This document shows, in pieces, positions 27,567 through 37,172 of a stretch of 64,000 nucleotides of DNA (the first letter of the stretch is position 1; each line of letters begins with the position of its first letter). A program made the position numbers and the translations under genes. The notes under the pieces were generated by a model. It was given only the letters and a program-made list of their open reading frames with translations. It did not search any database and was not told the origin of the DNA. The stretch lies in contig NZ_UEGO01000038.1 of NCBI RefSeq assembly GCF_900465345.1, forward strand, positions 62,001 through 126,000. The letters run 5' to 3'. Source of the DNA: Asaia bogorensis. GTDB taxonomy: Bacteria > Pseudomonadota > Alphaproteobacteria > Acetobacterales > Acetobacteraceae.

Positions 27567-28550
27567 TCAGCATGACCTGCCCGGACTCTCCTGTGGGGAC
27601 CCCGTCCTGTCTCGCAGGGCTTTGACCACGGATTGAACTGTTGCGAGAATGGTCTCGCGGAGCCATCGGTGAACCGGGTCGTTGTCCAGCCGCGGATGCC
27701 ATGCCTGAAAACTGACAAGATCGGGAAGCGGAAACGGAAAGGCGAAGGCACGGGCCCCGATAGCTTCAAGCGGCAGGCGCCGGATGATGATTTCCGGCAA
27801 AGGCAGGATCATGTCTGTTTCACGCATGGTCTCGATCATGGCGTAATCGCTGGGAACCACCAGAGCGATGCGTCTTTCCAGACCGAATTTCTCCGCAAGG
27901 ACCGCATCGATCGGCCCATGAGCACGTCCCTTGCGGGAGGTGCTGATGTGATCGTAGGCGACCAGCGTCTGTGGTGTGATTTCCTGATCGAGGATCGGAT
28001 GTCCCGTACGGACTACGGCCTCGAACCGGGTCTGGAACAGGGTCTGCTTCTTGATCTCGGGCAGCAGGTCTTCGGTGGCGCCGATATAGAGGTCGATCGT
28101 GCCACGCCTGAGCGCGTCTCCGATGGAGTCCTCGGTCTCGGGTGAGAAAACGAGTTGGCAGCGGGGGCAGGACTCCCTGAGCTTCTCGGCGATGGCGCTA
28201 CCGAAAGCCCCAATGAAAAGGTCACGTGCACGGATCGTGAAATGCGGCGCGATCTGCGACAGATCCAATTGGGCGCGCGCGCTGACAAGCGCCTCTGCCT
28301 CGGCCAGAACTGTCTGCACTCTGCCCAGAAGATCGGCGGCGAAGGGTGTCGGAACCAGTTGTCTGCCAGAGAGTACCAGCAGGGGGTCTCCGAACAGGGT
28401 GCGCAGTGAGGCGAGATGGCGGCTTGCGGCGGCTTCACTCACCCTGAGCCTTCTGGCGGCGCGCGTAACGCTTTCCTCTTCAAGCAGAACCTGAAGCCAG
28501 CGGAGATGATCGAGCGAATAACCGCGTTTGGCTGGCAGGTTTCTGGTCAT
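27567..28550 (-). CDS. LysR-family transcription regulator
   Basis: 327 residues. N-terminal winged HTH (YSLDHLRWLQVLLEEESV then TRAARRLRVSEAAASRHLA), then a substrate-binding domain with RARDLFIGAFGSAIAEKL. Inducer unknown. Start at MTRNLPAKRG preceded by ggagggtcggcccc. It is divergent from an efflux operon with dyad sequences between them, and 160 bp upstream of sldB in the same direction, so regulation of the efflux pump is most likely, sldBA possible. Confidence 0.92.
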   Translation of the reverse strand: MTRNLPAKRGYSLDHLRWLQVLLEEESVTRAARRLRVSEAAASRHLASLRTLFGDPLLVLSGRQLVPTPFAADLLGRVQTVLAEAEALVSARAQLDLSQIAPHFTIRARDLFIGAFGSAIAEKLRESCPRCQLVFSPETEDSIGDALRRGTIDLYIGATEDLLPEIKKQTLFQTRFEAVVRTGHPILDQEITPQTLVAYDHISTSRKGRAHGPIDAVLAEKFGLERRIALVVPSDYAMIETMRETDMILPLPEIIIRRLPLEAIGARAFAFPFPLPDLVSFQAWHPRLDNDPVHRWLRETILATVQSVVKALRDRTGSPQESPGRSC

Positions 28551-28580
28551 GGGGCCGACCCTCCAGGGATTGCATGGAAT

Positions 28581-28639
28581 GAAAAGGATCTGCCTGACCC
28601 TTACGCTAACTGGAAGGATTCTTTTCACGGATTAAGGGT
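28581..28639. promoter_or_regulatory. Nested dyads between LysR gene and efflux operon
   Basis: Outer/inner inverted repeats: gaaaaggatc (28581-28590) with gattcttttc (28618-28627), 9 of 10 paired, and accctta (28597-28603) with taagggt (28633-28639), perfect. Spaced like LysR-type recognition and activation sites in the 140-bp divergent promoter. Confidence 0.5.
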
Positions 28640-28690
28640 TATTGAGGCTGGGGGGCGAGGCTAGAGACCGGGCGGAGAGGATGTCGCCCC

Positions 28691-30295
28691 ATGATTGCAC
28701 CCAAGACGCAGGATTCAAGGATCCTGCCACCTATGGCGGTCACGCCCCCCTTCGGGTTCAGAACAATCATCGGGTGTCTGGGCATGTTGCTGACCGTGCA
28801 TGTCGCGGGGTTCAATGAACATGTGACAGAGCTTGGCCTGTCCGATCTTCGCGGCGCCATGCATCTTGGTCACGACGAGGGGACGTGGTTCATCTCGATC
28901 TACGAGGCCTTCAACATTACGGCGATGGCCTTTACGCCGTGGTTCTACATCACATTCTCGATCTACCGCTTTGCGCTGTTCATGACGGCAGCGCTGGCCC
29001 TGTTGTCTCTGCCTTTGCCGTTCATGACCGATATGGTCCCGATCGGTATTCTTCGTGCCATGCAGGGTCTGAGCGCCGGGTGTCTTCCGCCCATCCTCAT
29101 GACCGTCATGCTCAAATATCTTCCGCCGCCGCTCAAGGTTTTTGGCATTGGCGGTTACGCCATGAGTGCGACCTTTGGCCCTAATCTGGGTATGCCTTTC
29201 GAAGCCCTGCTCTTCGAACGGTTCGGCTGGCACTGGCTCTACTGGGAGGTGTTACCGCTCGGTGCTGTGGCGCTTGGCATGATCGCCTGGGGATTGCCGC
29301 AGGACCCCGTCCAGCTTTCGCGTTTTCGCAGCTTCAACTGGCGCGGATTCCTGATCGGCGCGCCCTCCATCCTGTGCGTCGTGACTGTGCTCTATCAGGG
29401 CGACCGGCTCGACTGGTTCCGCTCACCTCTCATCACCCACCTGACATTCTGGGGTGGGGCGTTCTTCATCGGGTTTCTGATCCATGAATGGCATCACCAT
29501 AGTCCATTCTTTCGTCTGCAATACTGGAAGAGCCGCAACATCACGATGTCCCTGCTGTCACTCGTGGCGGTACTGATCGTGTGTGCTTTGATGAATGAAG
29601 TCACGACGACATTTCTTGAGGAGATCAAGGGATATCGCCCCATTCAGGCCGCTCCAGTTTCCCTGACCGTGGCCCTGCCCCAGCTTGTCGTGCTGCCGCT
29701 GGTTGCGGCGCTGTGCAACATGCGTCGGGTGGATTGCCGGTGGGTGCTCGGGATCGGCATGGCGCTCCTCGGGCTTTCTGCCTGGCTTGGACTAGACCTG
29801 ACATCCGAATGGGTGCGCGACAATTTCTATCTCATTCAGGCGCTTCAGATTTTTGGTCAGCCCATGGTGGTCATTCCGGTTCTGATGCTGGCCACTCTCG
29901 CGCTTGGCCCGAGCGACGGCCCGTTTATTTCGGGCATGGTCAACATGCTCAAGGGCATGGCCAATGCTCTCGCATTCGCCCTGTTCTCGATCCTGCTGCG
30001 CCGCCGCGAGCACTATCATTCGACCATGCTGCTGGATCATCCCCACATGACGCAGGGCTTCGACGGGGTCGATGCGCTGCACAGCTTGCATGAAATGCTG
30101 TCAGCGCAGGCGCTGGTGCTCTCCCTGGTCGATATCCTGCTCGTGGTGGTCGTGATCTGCGCCGTTTTCGTGGTGCTGACAGCCGTGCTTCCCGGTCGCG
30201 TCTATCCCCCCGGGAAAGCACCCTCCAGTCCCAAGCCCGCGCAGCCTGCCGCATCTGCACAGCAGCCCGAAAACGCCCCTCTCGCAATACAGTAA
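28691..30295 (+). CDS. MFS drug-efflux transporter, DHA2/EmrB-like
   Basis: 534 residues, about 14 membrane helices, inner membrane. Starts with a short cytosolic segment then FRTIIGCLGMLLTVHV; EGTWFISIYEAFNITAM corresponds to the EmrB acidic/TM2 region. The C-terminus ends in a Pro/Ala-rich tail. Followed within 13 bp by an EmrA-like fusion protein and then a NodT-type channel, so the three build one tripartite pump. Substrates unknown; phenolics, hydrophobic acids or antibiotics are typical. Confidence 0.9.
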   Translation: MIAPKTQDSRILPPMAVTPPFGFRTIIGCLGMLLTVHVAGFNEHVTELGLSDLRGAMHLGHDEGTWFISIYEAFNITAMAFTPWFYITFSIYRFALFMTAALALLSLPLPFMTDMVPIGILRAMQGLSAGCLPPILMTVMLKYLPPPLKVFGIGGYAMSATFGPNLGMPFEALLFERFGWHWLYWEVLPLGAVALGMIAWGLPQDPVQLSRFRSFNWRGFLIGAPSILCVVTVLYQGDRLDWFRSPLITHLTFWGGAFFIGFLIHEWHHHSPFFRLQYWKSRNITMSLLSLVAVLIVCALMNEVTTTFLEEIKGYRPIQAAPVSLTVALPQLVVLPLVAALCNMRRVDCRWVLGIGMALLGLSAWLGLDLTSEWVRDNFYLIQALQIFGQPMVVIPVLMLATLALGPSDGPFISGMVNMLKGMANALAFALFSILLRRREHYHSTMLLDHPHMTQGFDGVDALHSLHEMLSAQALVLSLVDILLVVVVICAVFVVLTAVLPGRVYPPGKAPSSPKPAQPAASAQQPENAPLAIQ

Positions 30296-30308
30296 CGGAA
30301 ATCTCCTC

Positions 30309-31385
30309 ATGGCTTACAAGAAACCGCTCCTGTTTGCGGGATGCACTGCGCTTGTCCTGACCGGTCTCGCCTGGAGCGCAGATCGCTTTTTCGTCGGCGA
30401 CGGGCGTCATCAATCGACCAATGATGCGTATATCACCGCCGATTTTACGCGGGTGGCGCCCAAGGTCGCCGGGCGGATAGACAGCGTGCCTGTTGCGGAC
30501 AATCAGAAGGTGCGGGCGGGAGACGTTCTGGCGCACATCGAAGACGATGACTATCGTACGGCCCTCGATACGGCTCGGGGCAAGCACCGTGCCGCGCAGG
30601 CCGATATCGCCAATCTCGCAGCAGCGCAGCAGCGTCAGTCGGCCCTGATCGACGCGGCGCTTTCCACGATCGAGGCCGATGAGGCCGCCCTGCTTTTCGC
30701 GCGGCAGAATGCGGCCCGCTACCGCGCGCTTTCAGCAGGGGGAGCGAGCACGATCGAGCAGCAGCAGGGGGCCGAGGACCGTCAGCGCGAGGCTGTTGCG
30801 CGGCTGGCCCGTGACAAGGCGGCTGTGAATGCCGATCGCGCCGGGCTCGCCGTACTCGCTGCAGAAAGCGAGCGTGCGCAGGGTGTCCTGATTCAGACCC
30901 AAAGCCTTGTGCGGCAGGCTGAACTCGATCTGTCCTATTGCACCATCACGGCCCCGGTCGATGGGGTAGTCGGGGCGCGTGACGTGCGTGTCGGTATGTA
31001 TGTCCATCCCGGTACCGGGCTTCTGGCCGTCGTACCGGTGCGTCAGGCCTATGTGATTGCCAATTTTCAGGAAACGCAGATGGCCCGTATGCAGACGGGG
31101 CAGAAAGCCGAGATACGGGTCGACAGCTTTCCCGATGCGGTGCTCCATGCCCATGTCGATAGCGTGGCACCGGCGACGAATGTCGCCTTCGCCGTGATCC
31201 AGCCGGACAACGCGACCGGGAACTTCACAAAGGTGGTGCAGCGCGTCCCGGTAAAGCTGGTTTTTGATGACGGGCAGCCTCTGGCACGGCGTGTTCGTGT
31301 CGGTATGTCCGTCGAGGCCATGATCGATACGGCCTCGCCGCGAGACGGCGCTCATGGCACCGATGCGCGTTTCGTGTGGGAGTGA
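30309..31385 (+). CDS. Membrane fusion protein, HlyD/EmrA family
   Basis: 358 residues. One N-terminal anchor helix, the EmrA signature STNDAYITADFTRVAPKVAG, a long coiled-coil hairpin (about 90-190), lipoyl and beta-barrel domains (TITAPVDGVVGARDV, VIANFQETQMARMQ). Couples the MFS pump with the outer-membrane channel. Ends with TGA that overlaps a potential GTG start of the next gene. Confidence 0.92.
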   Translation: MAYKKPLLFAGCTALVLTGLAWSADRFFVGDGRHQSTNDAYITADFTRVAPKVAGRIDSVPVADNQKVRAGDVLAHIEDDDYRTALDTARGKHRAAQADIANLAAAQQRQSALIDAALSTIEADEAALLFARQNAARYRALSAGGASTIEQQQGAEDRQREAVARLARDKAAVNADRAGLAVLAAESERAQGVLIQTQSLVRQAELDLSYCTITAPVDGVVGARDVRVGMYVHPGTGLLAVVPVRQAYVIANFQETQMARMQTGQKAEIRVDSFPDAVLHAHVDSVAPATNVAFAVIQPDNATGNFTKVVQRVPVKLVFDDGQPLARRVRVGMSVEAMIDTASPRDGAHGTDARFVWE

Positions 31386-31390
31386 GGGAG

Positions 31391-32890
31391 ATGAGACATT
31401 TGTCCCGCACGACAGTGCTGAGCCTATTCCTGATCCTCGGGGGGTGTTCGGTCGGCCCCGATTTCCACAAACGCGACCCGGGGGCGGCGCCCCACTGGCA
31501 CGAAAGCGTGACACCCCGGAGAAGCCATCCGGATGAAACCGCGCCGGTCGAGGCACAATGGTGGAAGCTCTACAAGGACCCGGTGCTGACGGCGCTTGAG
31601 CAGGATGTGCTCGATGCCAATCTCGACCTCAGGGAAGCGGCGCTTCATTTCGAACAGAGTCGCGCCGAGCGCAGGATCGCAGCCGCGGCGCGTCTGCCCC
31701 AGGTGCAGGGCGCCGGCTCTTATGCGCGCGAACGTGCCAGTACGAATGGCATCCTGGGCCTGCTCGGCACGGAAGGGAACCGCGACCCGGCACAGATCGC
31801 GGATGGAACACAGGGGTTTGGGCCCGCCGCTGCAGCCGGGCCAAAGGGTAATCCTTCCTTCAACCTGCCTCAGTACGGGCTCAGTGCGTCGTGGGAGGTC
31901 GATCTGTGGGGGCATGTGCGCCGTCAGGTCGAGGCCGCGACAGCCTCCATGCAGGCAATGCGCGAGATGCAGCGCGATACGCTGGTTTCGCTCATGGCGG
32001 AGACCGCCCAGAACTATATCGCTCTGCGCAATGTGCAGGCTCAGACCGAGATTACCCGACAGAGTCTGGATATCGCCCGCCACAGTGTCGATCTGACCGT
32101 CCTGCGTGTGACCCAGGGTACGGCGACAAAACTCGACCTGGCCTATGCGCGTGGTCAGCTGCATGGTTTCGAGGCCCGTTTGCCGCAACTGCATCGTGAA
32201 GAAGTCCATCTTCTCAATGCCCTCGCCTTTTTGATGGCACGCGAACCGGGGACCCTGTCACAGCGTCTTGGAGGCAAGGGCAATATTCCACCGCTCCCTG
32301 AAACCATTCCGGTTGGATTGCCCTCGCAGCTTGCCGAGAGACGCCCGGATATACGGGCAGCCCAGGCGCGTCTGCATGCAGCGACGGCGACGATCGGGGT
32401 TGCTGTGGCCGATTTCTTTCCTCGTATCACGTTGTCCGGCAGTCTGGATGTCCAGGCGCTTCAGTTCAGTGGCCTCGGGTCATGGGCATCGCGTCAGTAT
32501 GGTTTTGGTCCGACCATGACCATTCCGCTGTTCGAGGGCGGGAAGCTTGCGGGGCAACTTGCCTTGCGTAGGCTTCAGCAGAAAGAAGCGGCCATCGTGC
32601 TCCAAAGAACGGTTCTTCACGCATGGGAGGAGGTCGATGATGCCATGGCCGATCTGGGCACAGCCCAGGAGCGCCACGATCGACTGGCTGAGGCGGTCAC
32701 TGAGAGTGAGACCGCCGTGCGGGTGGCGCAGTTGCAGTATGCTCAGGGGGCAGGCGATTTTCTCAACGTTCTGACGACGCAGAACGGGCTGCTTGAGAGC
32801 CGGAGTGCCCTTTCGGATGCGCGGGCCGATGTCTCGGCGTCGATGGCGCGGCTCTACCGGGCTTTGGGCGGTGGCTGGGCCCGATCATAG
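31391..32890 (+). CDS. Outer-membrane efflux lipoprotein, NodT/OprM family
   Basis: 499 residues. Lipoprotein signal with lipobox LGGC (Cys19), then SVGPDFHKR and two OEP repeats (about 60-260, 285-495), including GLPSQLAERRPDIRAAQ and QYAQGAGDFLNVL. Forms the trimeric TolC-like channel of the pump. ATG at 31391 gives the cleanest signal; GTG at 31376 or 31382 are alternatives. Some long stretches carry low complexity but the frame is intact. Confidence 0.9.
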   Translation: MRHLSRTTVLSLFLILGGCSVGPDFHKRDPGAAPHWHESVTPRRSHPDETAPVEAQWWKLYKDPVLTALEQDVLDANLDLREAALHFEQSRAERRIAAAARLPQVQGAGSYARERASTNGILGLLGTEGNRDPAQIADGTQGFGPAAAAGPKGNPSFNLPQYGLSASWEVDLWGHVRRQVEAATASMQAMREMQRDTLVSLMAETAQNYIALRNVQAQTEITRQSLDIARHSVDLTVLRVTQGTATKLDLAYARGQLHGFEARLPQLHREEVHLLNALAFLMAREPGTLSQRLGGKGNIPPLPETIPVGLPSQLAERRPDIRAAQARLHAATATIGVAVADFFPRITLSGSLDVQALQFSGLGSWASRQYGFGPTMTIPLFEGGKLAGQLALRRLQQKEAAIVLQRTVLHAWEEVDDAMADLGTAQERHDRLAEAVTESETAVRVAQLQYAQGAGDFLNVLTTQNGLLESRSALSDARADVSASMARLYRALGGGWARS

Positions 32891-32933
32891 CCGGGCGCCG
32901 TGACGGTGCTTCAGGCCCCCCCGTACACCCAGC

Positions 32934-34070
32934 CTAGCCTGCGGGAATTGTAATGACGGCGCCGGGTGAGTGGCTGGTGGCGGCAAGGGCAGCAAGAATC
33001 TGCATCATGGTGAAGCTTAGCTTGCTGCGGAAATCGTCATCGCTGATCCAGTACCAGCGGTCCCGGTAGTGCACCTCGTCGTAATTATGCTCAGGTGCGG
33101 ATTTGCCGGAATGGATCACCACATCGGGGCGTGTCTCGATACCGACCGGGCTGATGGTGGGCAGCGTGCGTCTCGCTCTCACATCCTCCTCGGGCACATC
33201 CATCTCATAGGCGATCTGCGACAGCATGGCGAACATGGAGCGCGTGAGGATGGCGATCTGTCCCGGCACCTTGGGATAGGGGCCGTAAACGATTTCGGCC
33301 TCTTCAGCATGGGGGTCGAGATGCAGCAGACGGCGCACCTCGGCCTGGATGGTGGTCAGGGCTGGGTCTGAGGTGGCGGTCAGAACCAGATAGGCGTGTT
33401 CGGGCTGTGTCCCCGCCGGTTTGTTGGCGGAGCCCGAGGGGGGCTGGTCGCCTGAAGGTTTGGGGGCATCGGTCGAGATGCGTATGGTCATGGCACCCTG
33501 GATCTGCAACTGGCGCAGATCATGCAGCAGCAGGTAGAAACGCACGGAACCACCGCCCGTCGGCCCTGCGCCAAGGGCGCGGACATTGGACAATCCATCG
33601 ATCGACTGCGCTGTCAGGCGCAGAAGCGTGTCGATGGGCAGGCCGCCAAGACTGAGCGGCATGATGACCACAGGCGAGATGGGCCGGATGACGTTTTCTG
33701 CATATTGCTGCCCGGTTTCGGGCTGGTAGGTAAAGGTCGGGCTTTCCTGCAGCGTGGCAGTGCCGCTGCCGAACAGATAGCTTCCCACGCCAGAGGGGAA
33801 GGCGTTGAACCCGCCATTGACCGAACGATTGAACTGATAGCCCGCGATGACCTGCGTGGTATCGAGAAAGGTCGGCGGGTCGGCATAGCGTATGCGTATG
33901 ATGTTCAGCAGCATCGCATGCTTCTCGGCCTCACCCAGAGCACGCGAATAATCGAGCTGATCATGTGACAGGCGTGTCGGCCCGATGGTGATGCAGCCCG
34001 TCAGCAGGCAAGGCAGCATGATGGCGCGAAGCGCAGGCAGAAGCGGGTGGAGAAAACGGAGCACGGTCAT
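32934..34070 (-). CDS. Lipoprotein of unknown function
   Basis: 378 residues with lipobox LLTGC (Cys26). The part YSRALGEAEKHAMLLNIIRI then RYADPPTFLDTTQVIAGY recurs in a family of uncharacterised proteobacterial lipoproteins. A Pro/Ser-rich linker (about 225-245) separates two halves. Start at the ATG preceded by ggaagcgccc. Convergent with the efflux operon (43-bp gap). No enzyme motif was recognised. Confidence 0.8.
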   Translation of the reverse strand: MTVLRFLHPLLPALRAIMLPCLLTGCITIGPTRLSHDQLDYSRALGEAEKHAMLLNIIRIRYADPPTFLDTTQVIAGYQFNRSVNGGFNAFPSGVGSYLFGSGTATLQESPTFTYQPETGQQYAENVIRPISPVVIMPLSLGGLPIDTLLRLTAQSIDGLSNVRALGAGPTGGGSVRFYLLLHDLRQLQIQGAMTIRISTDAPKPSGDQPPSGSANKPAGTQPEHAYLVLTATSDPALTTIQAEVRRLLHLDPHAEEAEIVYGPYPKVPGQIAILTRSMFAMLSQIAYEMDVPEEDVRARRTLPTISPVGIETRPDVVIHSGKSAPEHNYDEVHYRDRWYWISDDDFRSKLSFTMMQILAALAATSHSPGAVITIPAG

Positions 34071-34244
34071 GGGCGCTTCCGGCTTAGCGTATCCGTGAAC
34101 AGGGTTGCCAGTCCGGAATGACTTTTTTGCCGGAAATAGAATTTTCAAAGCGGATGTCTCATCGACGCCTTCAGCATCTCATCTCCGGGGGTGGTGTGTG
34201 TTACAGGGTGTAAGGGACATACCATGTGCAGAGCCTTTTGCCAT

Positions 34245-35093
34245 TCAGGGTGTTTCAGAGGCGTAAATGGCAGCCAGTCCCTCCCGATAGCTGGGGTAAA
34301 GCCAGGACCGCCTAAGATGACGCTGTGTCAGCCTGCTTTGCACCACGCGCCTCTCTGACCAGAAGCTGCGGGCCATCGGGCTCAGCTCTGCCCAGGCGGC
34401 CTCAAGGCTTACTCTGGGGGGGAGGGGATGATGGCTGAGTCGTGCGGCTTCCTCGAACACATCGGCCTGAGGGCTGGGACAGTCATCGACAAAATTCATG
34501 ATGCGGGATGAGGCAGGAGAGGCCGTGGCTATCGCTGCAAGCGTGGCACCGGCGATATCGTCGCGATGGATGCGGCTGAACAGGTGACCGGGTGCATCGA
34601 CCAGCCTGGCCTTGCCTGAGCGCAGCGTGTCGAACGCCGAGCGCCCGGGGCCATATATGCCGCCAAGCCGCATGATATCGCAGGCGATCTGGCGGTCGCG
34701 TGCAAGCGCCTGCCAGTCCTGCTCGGCCTGCACGCGGGCACGGCTGCGTGACTGACTGGGAGCGACGGGCGTGGTTTCATCAACACTGCCACCCTGACGG
34801 TCGCCATAAACCCCGGTGGTGGAGTAATAGCCGATCCAGCGCAGATGGGGTGCCTCGCGCAGCACGTCCCCATAGCGGAGCAATGCCGGGTCACCCGCCT
34901 CGGAAGGCGGCGCACTGATCAGCACATGGGTGGCCCCATGCAGGGCCTCCCCGGCGGCATCGAAAGCGAGCAGAGTCGAGTCCGGCTCGGGCGCACGTTT
35001 CGTACCGGTCACGTGCCAGCCCTGTGCCTTGGCGGGCGCGACAACGGCACTGGCAGAATAGCCCTGACCCAGAATAACGAGGTGAGGTGGCAT
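34245..35093 (-). CDS. NAD(P)-dependent epimerase-like protein (YeeZ-like SDR)
   Basis: 282 residues. Rossmann GQGYSAS near residue 10, then GYYSTTGVYGDRQG with the Tyr (YSTTGVYGD), RLGGIYGPGRSA and a C-terminal SYREGLAAI. Belongs to extended SDRs such as YeeZ; no defined substrate. ATG chosen because gggagctttc lies just upstream. Confidence 0.85.
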   Translation of the reverse strand: MPPHLVILGQGYSASAVVAPAKAQGWHVTGTKRAPEPDSTLLAFDAAGEALHGATHVLISAPPSEAGDPALLRYGDVLREAPHLRWIGYYSTTGVYGDRQGGSVDETTPVAPSQSRSRARVQAEQDWQALARDRQIACDIMRLGGIYGPGRSAFDTLRSGKARLVDAPGHLFSRIHRDDIAGATLAAIATASPASSRIMNFVDDCPSPQADVFEEAARLSHHPLPPRVSLEAAWAELSPMARSFWSERRVVQSRLTQRHLRRSWLYPSYREGLAAIYASETP

Positions 35094-35148
35094 GAAAGCT
35101 CCCATTCGTGCTTGACCGCTGGCGCGATGCCGCGCCAATTCACAAGGT

Positions 35149-36057
35149 ATGAAACATGCTTTTGGTGCCTTGGCGATAGGGAGTAGCCTTTGGGCAGGGG
35201 GGGCACTGGCCTATTCCCCGCCGCAAACCCTTGCGCATTGCCTGGCACCGTTACCCGATACCCCCGATCTGGTGCTGGAAACGGCGCAGGACTGGCTGCA
35301 TCACGGCGGGGGGCGCGGCGCCCATGAGTGTCTGGCGCAGGCTGATCTGGCACTTGGCGCCTATCGGGATGCCGCAATCGAGTATGATGGTCTGGCAGCG
35401 CCGGAGGCGCAGAGTGCCATGCAGGGTGGAAAAGGCCAGCAAGGGCATGGCACGTCGGTGCCGGCAGGGCCTGCCTTGCCTTCCCATGCCGCTACCGCGC
35501 AGGATGGACATGATGGGGACCCTGGTGAGCGTGCCGTTTTTGCCGAGCAGGCGGCCGCAGCCTGGTTGCTGGCGGGGGATGGAAAAGCAGCGGAACGCGC
35601 AGCGCGGCAGGCATTGTCGCATGATTCCGGGCCGCTTGGGCGCAGGGTGCTTCTGGCCCGCAGCCTGTCAATGCAGGGGCAATTTGGAGAAACGATCACC
35701 GCTCTCGGCGCCCTGCCGGGTGACGGTCCGGCTGTGCCACCAACGGCACCGGTGGTAGTAAAACCTGACGCTGTGCCAGACCCCTATCTGGTCGGTGCTT
35801 TCGTGGTACGCGCTACCGCCTATCGTTATCTTGGGCAGAGCGCGAAAGCGATGGCAGATGCCAATAGGGCGCTGGCCCTGTCGCCCGATGATGTCGAGGC
35901 CCTGCTGGAGCGTGGGATCCTGAATGTGCGCCTGCGGCAATACGGGCAGGCGCGTCAGGACTGGGACCGTGTGATTACCCTCGCCCCGGACGGCCACGAA
36001 GCCTATCTGGCAAGACAGGACGAGGCCGTTCTCGACGCCGACCCCGATCAGGACTGA
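35149..36057 (+). CDS. Exported TPR protein
   Basis: 302 residues with a signal peptide (cut near ALA, residue 21). Two tetratricopeptide-like repeats near the C-terminus (VRATAYRYLGQSAKAMADAN..ALSPDD and GILNVRLRQYGQARQDWDRV). The middle contains a Gly/His-rich low-complexity stretch. Role unknown; TPRs suggest a periplasmic protein-interaction scaffold. Confidence 0.78.
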   Translation: MKHAFGALAIGSSLWAGGALAYSPPQTLAHCLAPLPDTPDLVLETAQDWLHHGGGRGAHECLAQADLALGAYRDAAIEYDGLAAPEAQSAMQGGKGQQGHGTSVPAGPALPSHAATAQDGHDGDPGERAVFAEQAAAAWLLAGDGKAAERAARQALSHDSGPLGRRVLLARSLSMQGQFGETITALGALPGDGPAVPPTAPVVVKPDAVPDPYLVGAFVVRATAYRYLGQSAKAMADANRALALSPDDVEALLERGILNVRLRQYGQARQDWDRVITLAPDGHEAYLARQDEAVLDADPDQD

Positions 36058-36092
36058 CCTGGCGTCAGCCTCGATGGTCGGTTTCGCCCCGG

Positions 36093-37049
36093 TCAGGACG
36101 CCGGTCTGCTTTCGACCATCGCTGTGACATCGTGCCAGTGGGGTGCTGATTCGGCAGCGCCAAGCCGCGTGGTCGCGAGCGCACCGCAGGCTGCGGCAAA
36201 ATGCACCGCCTCGTCGAACGGCTTGCCCAGCGTGAGGGCTGCGGCGAGACCGGCGTTGAAGCAATCGCCTGCTGCGACAGTGTCGATAGCCTTGACCGGA
36301 TAAGGGGGGACAAAGCCTTCCCGATCACCGCTGAGATAATACACCCCCCTTGCCCCCATCTTGACCAGTGCATGGGTGGCACCAAGGGCCTGCAATTTGC
36401 GCGCAGCCCGCGCAGCGTCTTCCTGCGTTTCAGGGTAGATGCCAGTCAGAAGGCGCGTTTCGGTTTCGTTGGGGGTGACGATATCGAGAGCGCGCCACAG
36501 GGCCTCAGGCAGGCCACCGGCCGGGGCGGGGGCCGGGTCGACAATCACGAGCGTTCCTGCGTTTTTGGCGGTCTCGGCGATTTCGATTGTGAGGGCGAGA
36601 GGAATTTCGAGCTGAAGAAGCAGCACCGATGCCTGTTCGATCAGGAATCGATGGGCGGCGACATCACTGCTGTCGAGCGCCATATTGGCACCGCCTGCGA
36701 CGGTAATGATGTTCTCGGCCTTTTCATCGACCGTGATCAGCGCAACGCCTGTCGGGTGGGCGGGGTCCTCTCGCAGGGCTTTGAGATCGACGCCAAAAGG
36801 GGTGAGAAGCTTGCGCGCCATGGCACCGAAATTATCGGTGCCGGTGCGGCCTGCCATGAAAACGTTCAGCCCACATCCCTGTCCGAGACGCGCTGCGGCA
36901 GCAGCCTGATTGGCCCCCTTGCCACCAAGCCCAATGGCGTAGCTTGCGGCATGGACCGTTTCGCCCGGATGGGGGATGCGCTCGGCGCGGGCGGTGATGT
37001 CGATATTGACGCTGCCGAAGGAAAGGATGTGGGAAGGATTGTCGGACAT
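36093..37049 (-). CDS. rbsK: Ribokinase (PfkB family)
   Basis: 318 residues. PfkB signatures: GGKGANQAAAAARLG near the N-terminus and DTVAAGDCFNAGLA near the C-terminus, with the catalytic Asp in AAGD as in E. coli RbsK. Phosphorylates D-ribose to ribose-5-phosphate; other sugar specificity cannot be excluded. Starts at MSDNPSHILSFG with ribosome-binding site aggaacccccc. No ribose transporter is nearby. Confidence 0.9.
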   Translation of the reverse strand: MSDNPSHILSFGSVNIDITARAERIPHPGETVHAASYAIGLGGKGANQAAAAARLGQGCGLNVFMAGRTGTDNFGAMARKLLTPFGVDLKALREDPAHPTGVALITVDEKAENIITVAGGANMALDSSDVAAHRFLIEQASVLLLQLEIPLALTIEIAETAKNAGTLVIVDPAPAPAGGLPEALWRALDIVTPNETETRLLTGIYPETQEDAARAARKLQALGATHALVKMGARGVYYLSGDREGFVPPYPVKAIDTVAAGDCFNAGLAAALTLGKPFDEAVHFAAACGALATTRLGAAESAPHWHDVTAMVESRPAS

Positions 37050-37172
37050 GGGGGGTTCCTGCACCGGATTCTGGTCCTGCTTGCGGGGCGACACGGGTCC
37101 GGGCATGGCCTGACGCCGGGAGAGCAGACAGATGGCGTATCATCGCAGCGCGCCCTCGGCTAGGATGGCCGG

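Noticed and set aside
30309-32890. HlyD-family protein plus outer-membrane channel as type I exporter for the RTX-like protein
   Set aside because: The third component is an MFS pump, not an ABC transporter; this is a drug-efflux system and lies 9 kb away.
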